From the NCBI GenBank assembly GCA_964652075.1, contig CAZYZQ010000055.1, positions 1 to 14,841 on the forward strand: a DNA stretch of 14,841 nt, written 5' to 3'. Within the stretch, counting starts at the first letter, position 1; the number at the start of each line of letters is the position of its first letter. This document shows positions 13,507 through 14,841 of this stretch, one piece after another. Below the pieces are notes generated by a model. That model was not told the DNA's origin and searched no databases. It saw only the letters and a list, made by a program, of their open reading frames with translations. Position numbers and translations under genes: made by a program. The DNA is from CAZYZQ01 sp964652075. GTDB lineage: Bacteria; Bacillota; Clostridia; Oscillospirales; Oscillospiraceae.

Positions 13507-14730
13507 ATGACACAGGAAGCAATCAACAGCCTGACGAAAAAGCGTTGGGTCATTCTCCTTGCAAGCTGCTTTATCAATCTCTGCATCGGCTCGCTCTACG
13601 CGTGGAGCGTCTTTGCCGGGCCGATGTCCGTGGAGCTGAACGGCGTGCAGCTGGCAATCGTCTTCACCATTGCAAACGCGGTCGGCCCGATCACCATGAT
13701 TCCCGGCGGCAGCATCAACGACAAGATCGGCCCGCGCTGGTGCATCTTCATCGGCGGCCTCGTTTTCGGCCTCGGCATGTTCCTGTCCGGCTTTGCCACC
13801 AGCACGACGTTCCTGATTATCACCTATGGCCTCGGCTGCGGTCTGGGCATGGGCCTCGTCTACGGCTGCACGATCGGCAACTCTGTGAAGTTCTTCCCGG
13901 ATAAGCGTGGCCTGATCGGCGGGCTTGCCACGGCGTCGTACGGCATCAGCTCCGTGCTGATCCCGTTTATCGCCAACGCCGTTATGGACGCAATGGGCGT
14001 CCGTGCGTCGTTTAAGGTGCTGGGCATTGCATTCCTCGTCATCATCTGCGGCTGCGCGTTCCTAATCTCCGCCTGCCCGGCCGGCTTCGCGCCCGCCGGC
14101 TGGAAGCCGAAGGCCGCTGCAAACGCGCCGAAGGTCGAGAGCAAGACCTGGCGGCAGATGTTGACTGACCCGATTTTCTACGTCATGATCTTTATGCTGA
14201 CCTGCGGCGCCGTCTTCGGCCTGATGGTCATCTCGAATGCGAAGACGGTTGCCGTTGAGATGGCGGGCTTCACGAACGCCGCCGCCGTGACGATTGTCTC
14301 TGTCATTGCGCTGTTCAACACCGCCGGCCGCGTCGTGGCGGGCTATGTCTCCGACAAGATCGGCCGCATCAACACCCTGACCATCGCAATGGCGCTGGCT
14401 GTCGTCGCACTGATTATGCTCTTCTTCGCGGGCAGCACCTACGCCGTGTTCTGCATCGCCATCTGCATGCTCGGCATCTGCTTCGGCACCTTCATGGGCG
14501 TCTATCCCGGCTTCACCGCCGACCAGTTCGGCCCGAAGAACAACACCGTCAACTACGGCATCATGTTCATCGGCTTCTCCATCGCCGGCATCGTCGGCCC
14601 GACGATCCTGACGAGCATCAAGAGCGCCACGGGCAAGTACGAGTATGCGTTCTTAGTCGCCTGCGGCCTCGCCGTCTGCGGCCTTGCGCTGTCGGTCGTG
14701 TACCGCATCATGAGCCGCAAGCGCGCATAA
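13507..14730 (+). CDS. OFA-family MFS transporter (oxalate/formate antiporter-like)
   Basis: A 407-residue integral membrane protein with about 12 hydrophobic helices, split by a polar central loop (about 195-215). Family signatures are the N-terminal WVILLASCFINLCIGSLYAWSVFAGPM, the loop KFFPDKRGLIGGLATASYG after TM4, and the TM8-9 region NTAGRVVAGYVSDKIGR (Arg275). OFA members move small carboxylates: oxalate/formate exchange, and also lactate or pyruvate in other members. The TM11 stretch NYGIMFIGFSIAG (349-361) contains no lysine, whereas the oxalate carrier OxlT uses a TM11 lysine, so oxalate is not the best guess. AGAGGA about nine or ten bases upstream supports the ATG. The gene ends in a strong terminator and probably forms a single-gene unit. 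Confidence 0.88.
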   Translation: MTQEAINSLTKKRWVILLASCFINLCIGSLYAWSVFAGPMSVELNGVQLAIVFTIANAVGPITMIPGGSINDKIGPRWCIFIGGLVFGLGMFLSGFATSTTFLIITYGLGCGLGMGLVYGCTIGNSVKFFPDKRGLIGGLATASYGISSVLIPFIANAVMDAMGVRASFKVLGIAFLVIICGCAFLISACPAGFAPAGWKPKAAANAPKVESKTWRQMLTDPIFYVMIFMLTCGAVFGLMVISNAKTVAVEMAGFTNAAAVTIVSVIALFNTAGRVVAGYVSDKIGRINTLTIAMALAVVALIMLFFAGSTYAVFCIAICMLGICFGTFMGVYPGFTADQFGPKNNTVNYGIMFIGFSIAGIVGPTILTSIKSATGKYEYAFLVACGLAVCGLALSVVYRIMSRKRA

Positions 14731-14745
14731 TTTCCCTGAGATATC

Positions 14746-14785
14746 ACAGAAGCGCAGACCCGAAAGGGCCTGCGCTTCTGTTTTG
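14746..14785 (+). terminator. Rho-independent terminator after the OFA transporter
   Basis: ACAGAAGCGCAG (14746-14757) pairs perfectly with CTGCGCTTCTGT (14770-14781). An inner CCC-GAAA-GGG extends the stem past an A/C mismatch, and TTTT follows. It lies 15 bases after the transporter stop. Confidence 0.88.
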
Positions 14786-14790
14786 TCATT

Positions 14791-14841
14791 TTACAGGACA
14801 ACAACCGGCTTGATGAGATCGCGCGGCTTGTCCTTCATCAG
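14791..14841 (-). CDS. C-terminal end of an unidentified minus-strand gene (partial)
   Basis: From the right edge the minus strand reads LMKDKPRDLIKPVVVL and then TAA at 14791-14793. The open frame, the position just outside the convergent transporter terminator and the ordinary protein-like tail suggest a real gene continuing beyond the window. Sixteen residues are too few to name a family. Confidence 0.5.
   Translation of the reverse strand: MMKDKPRDLIKPVVVL

Overview
The window looks like chromosomal DNA from an anaerobic, spore-forming member of the Clostridia, most likely Oscillospiraceae or a close relative. This is inference, not a placement. The grounds are a PdaA-type spore-cortex deacetylase, a DUF4364 protein, an SLH-domain surface protein, a PucR/CdaR-type regulator, an OFA-family transporter, GC-rich coding sequence, strong purine-rich ribosome binding sites, and a GC-rich inverted repeat of a kind often scattered through such genomes.

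Left part (1-6349, plus strand). A solute-binding lipoprotein starts exactly at base 1 and ends at an intrinsic terminator. A PucR/CdaR-type regulator with its own extended -10 promoter follows. Next is a 256-base gap carrying a 113-bp inverted-repeat element. Then comes a tight three-gene operon: an alpha/beta hydrolase (esterase-like) overlapping by 3-4 bases, or nearly abutting, the N-terminal half of a split transketolase, which overlaps the C-terminal half by 8 bases. Together this reads as a small accessory carbon-use locus (binding, regulation, ester hydrolysis, ketol transfer), but its substrate cannot be read from sequence and no transporter permease is visible.

Middle (6350-9096, genes on the minus strand). 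A 345-base gap without a convincing gene holds two adjacent hairpins. It is followed by a secreted SLH-domain protein with an excellent promoter, and by an XRE-family regulator that is split by a one-base frameshift near 8351-8360.

Right-middle (9097-11552, minus strand). A three-gene operon reads patatin-like phospholipase, then type I 3-dehydroquinate dehydratase (aroD), then PdaA-like polysaccharide deacetylase. The first two genes overlap ATGA-style. The start codons of the phospholipase (TTG) and the deacetylase (GTG) are decided by strong Shine-Dalgarno sequences and, for the phospholipase, by a near-consensus promoter lying over the alternative start.

Right part (11645-14841, plus strand). 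A class I/II aminotransferase and a DUF4364 protein form a pair, divergent from the phospholipase operon. A hairpin/terminator follows, then an OFA-family MFS transporter with a clear intrinsic terminator, then the last 16 codons of an unidentified minus-strand gene running off the window.

No tRNA, rRNA, CRISPR array, transposase or phage gene was seen. The most noteworthy items are the split-transketolase/esterase operon, the frameshifted regulator, the structured elements at 3252-3364 and 6491-6554, and the OFA transporter that keeps the family arginine but seems to lack the oxalate-binding lysine.
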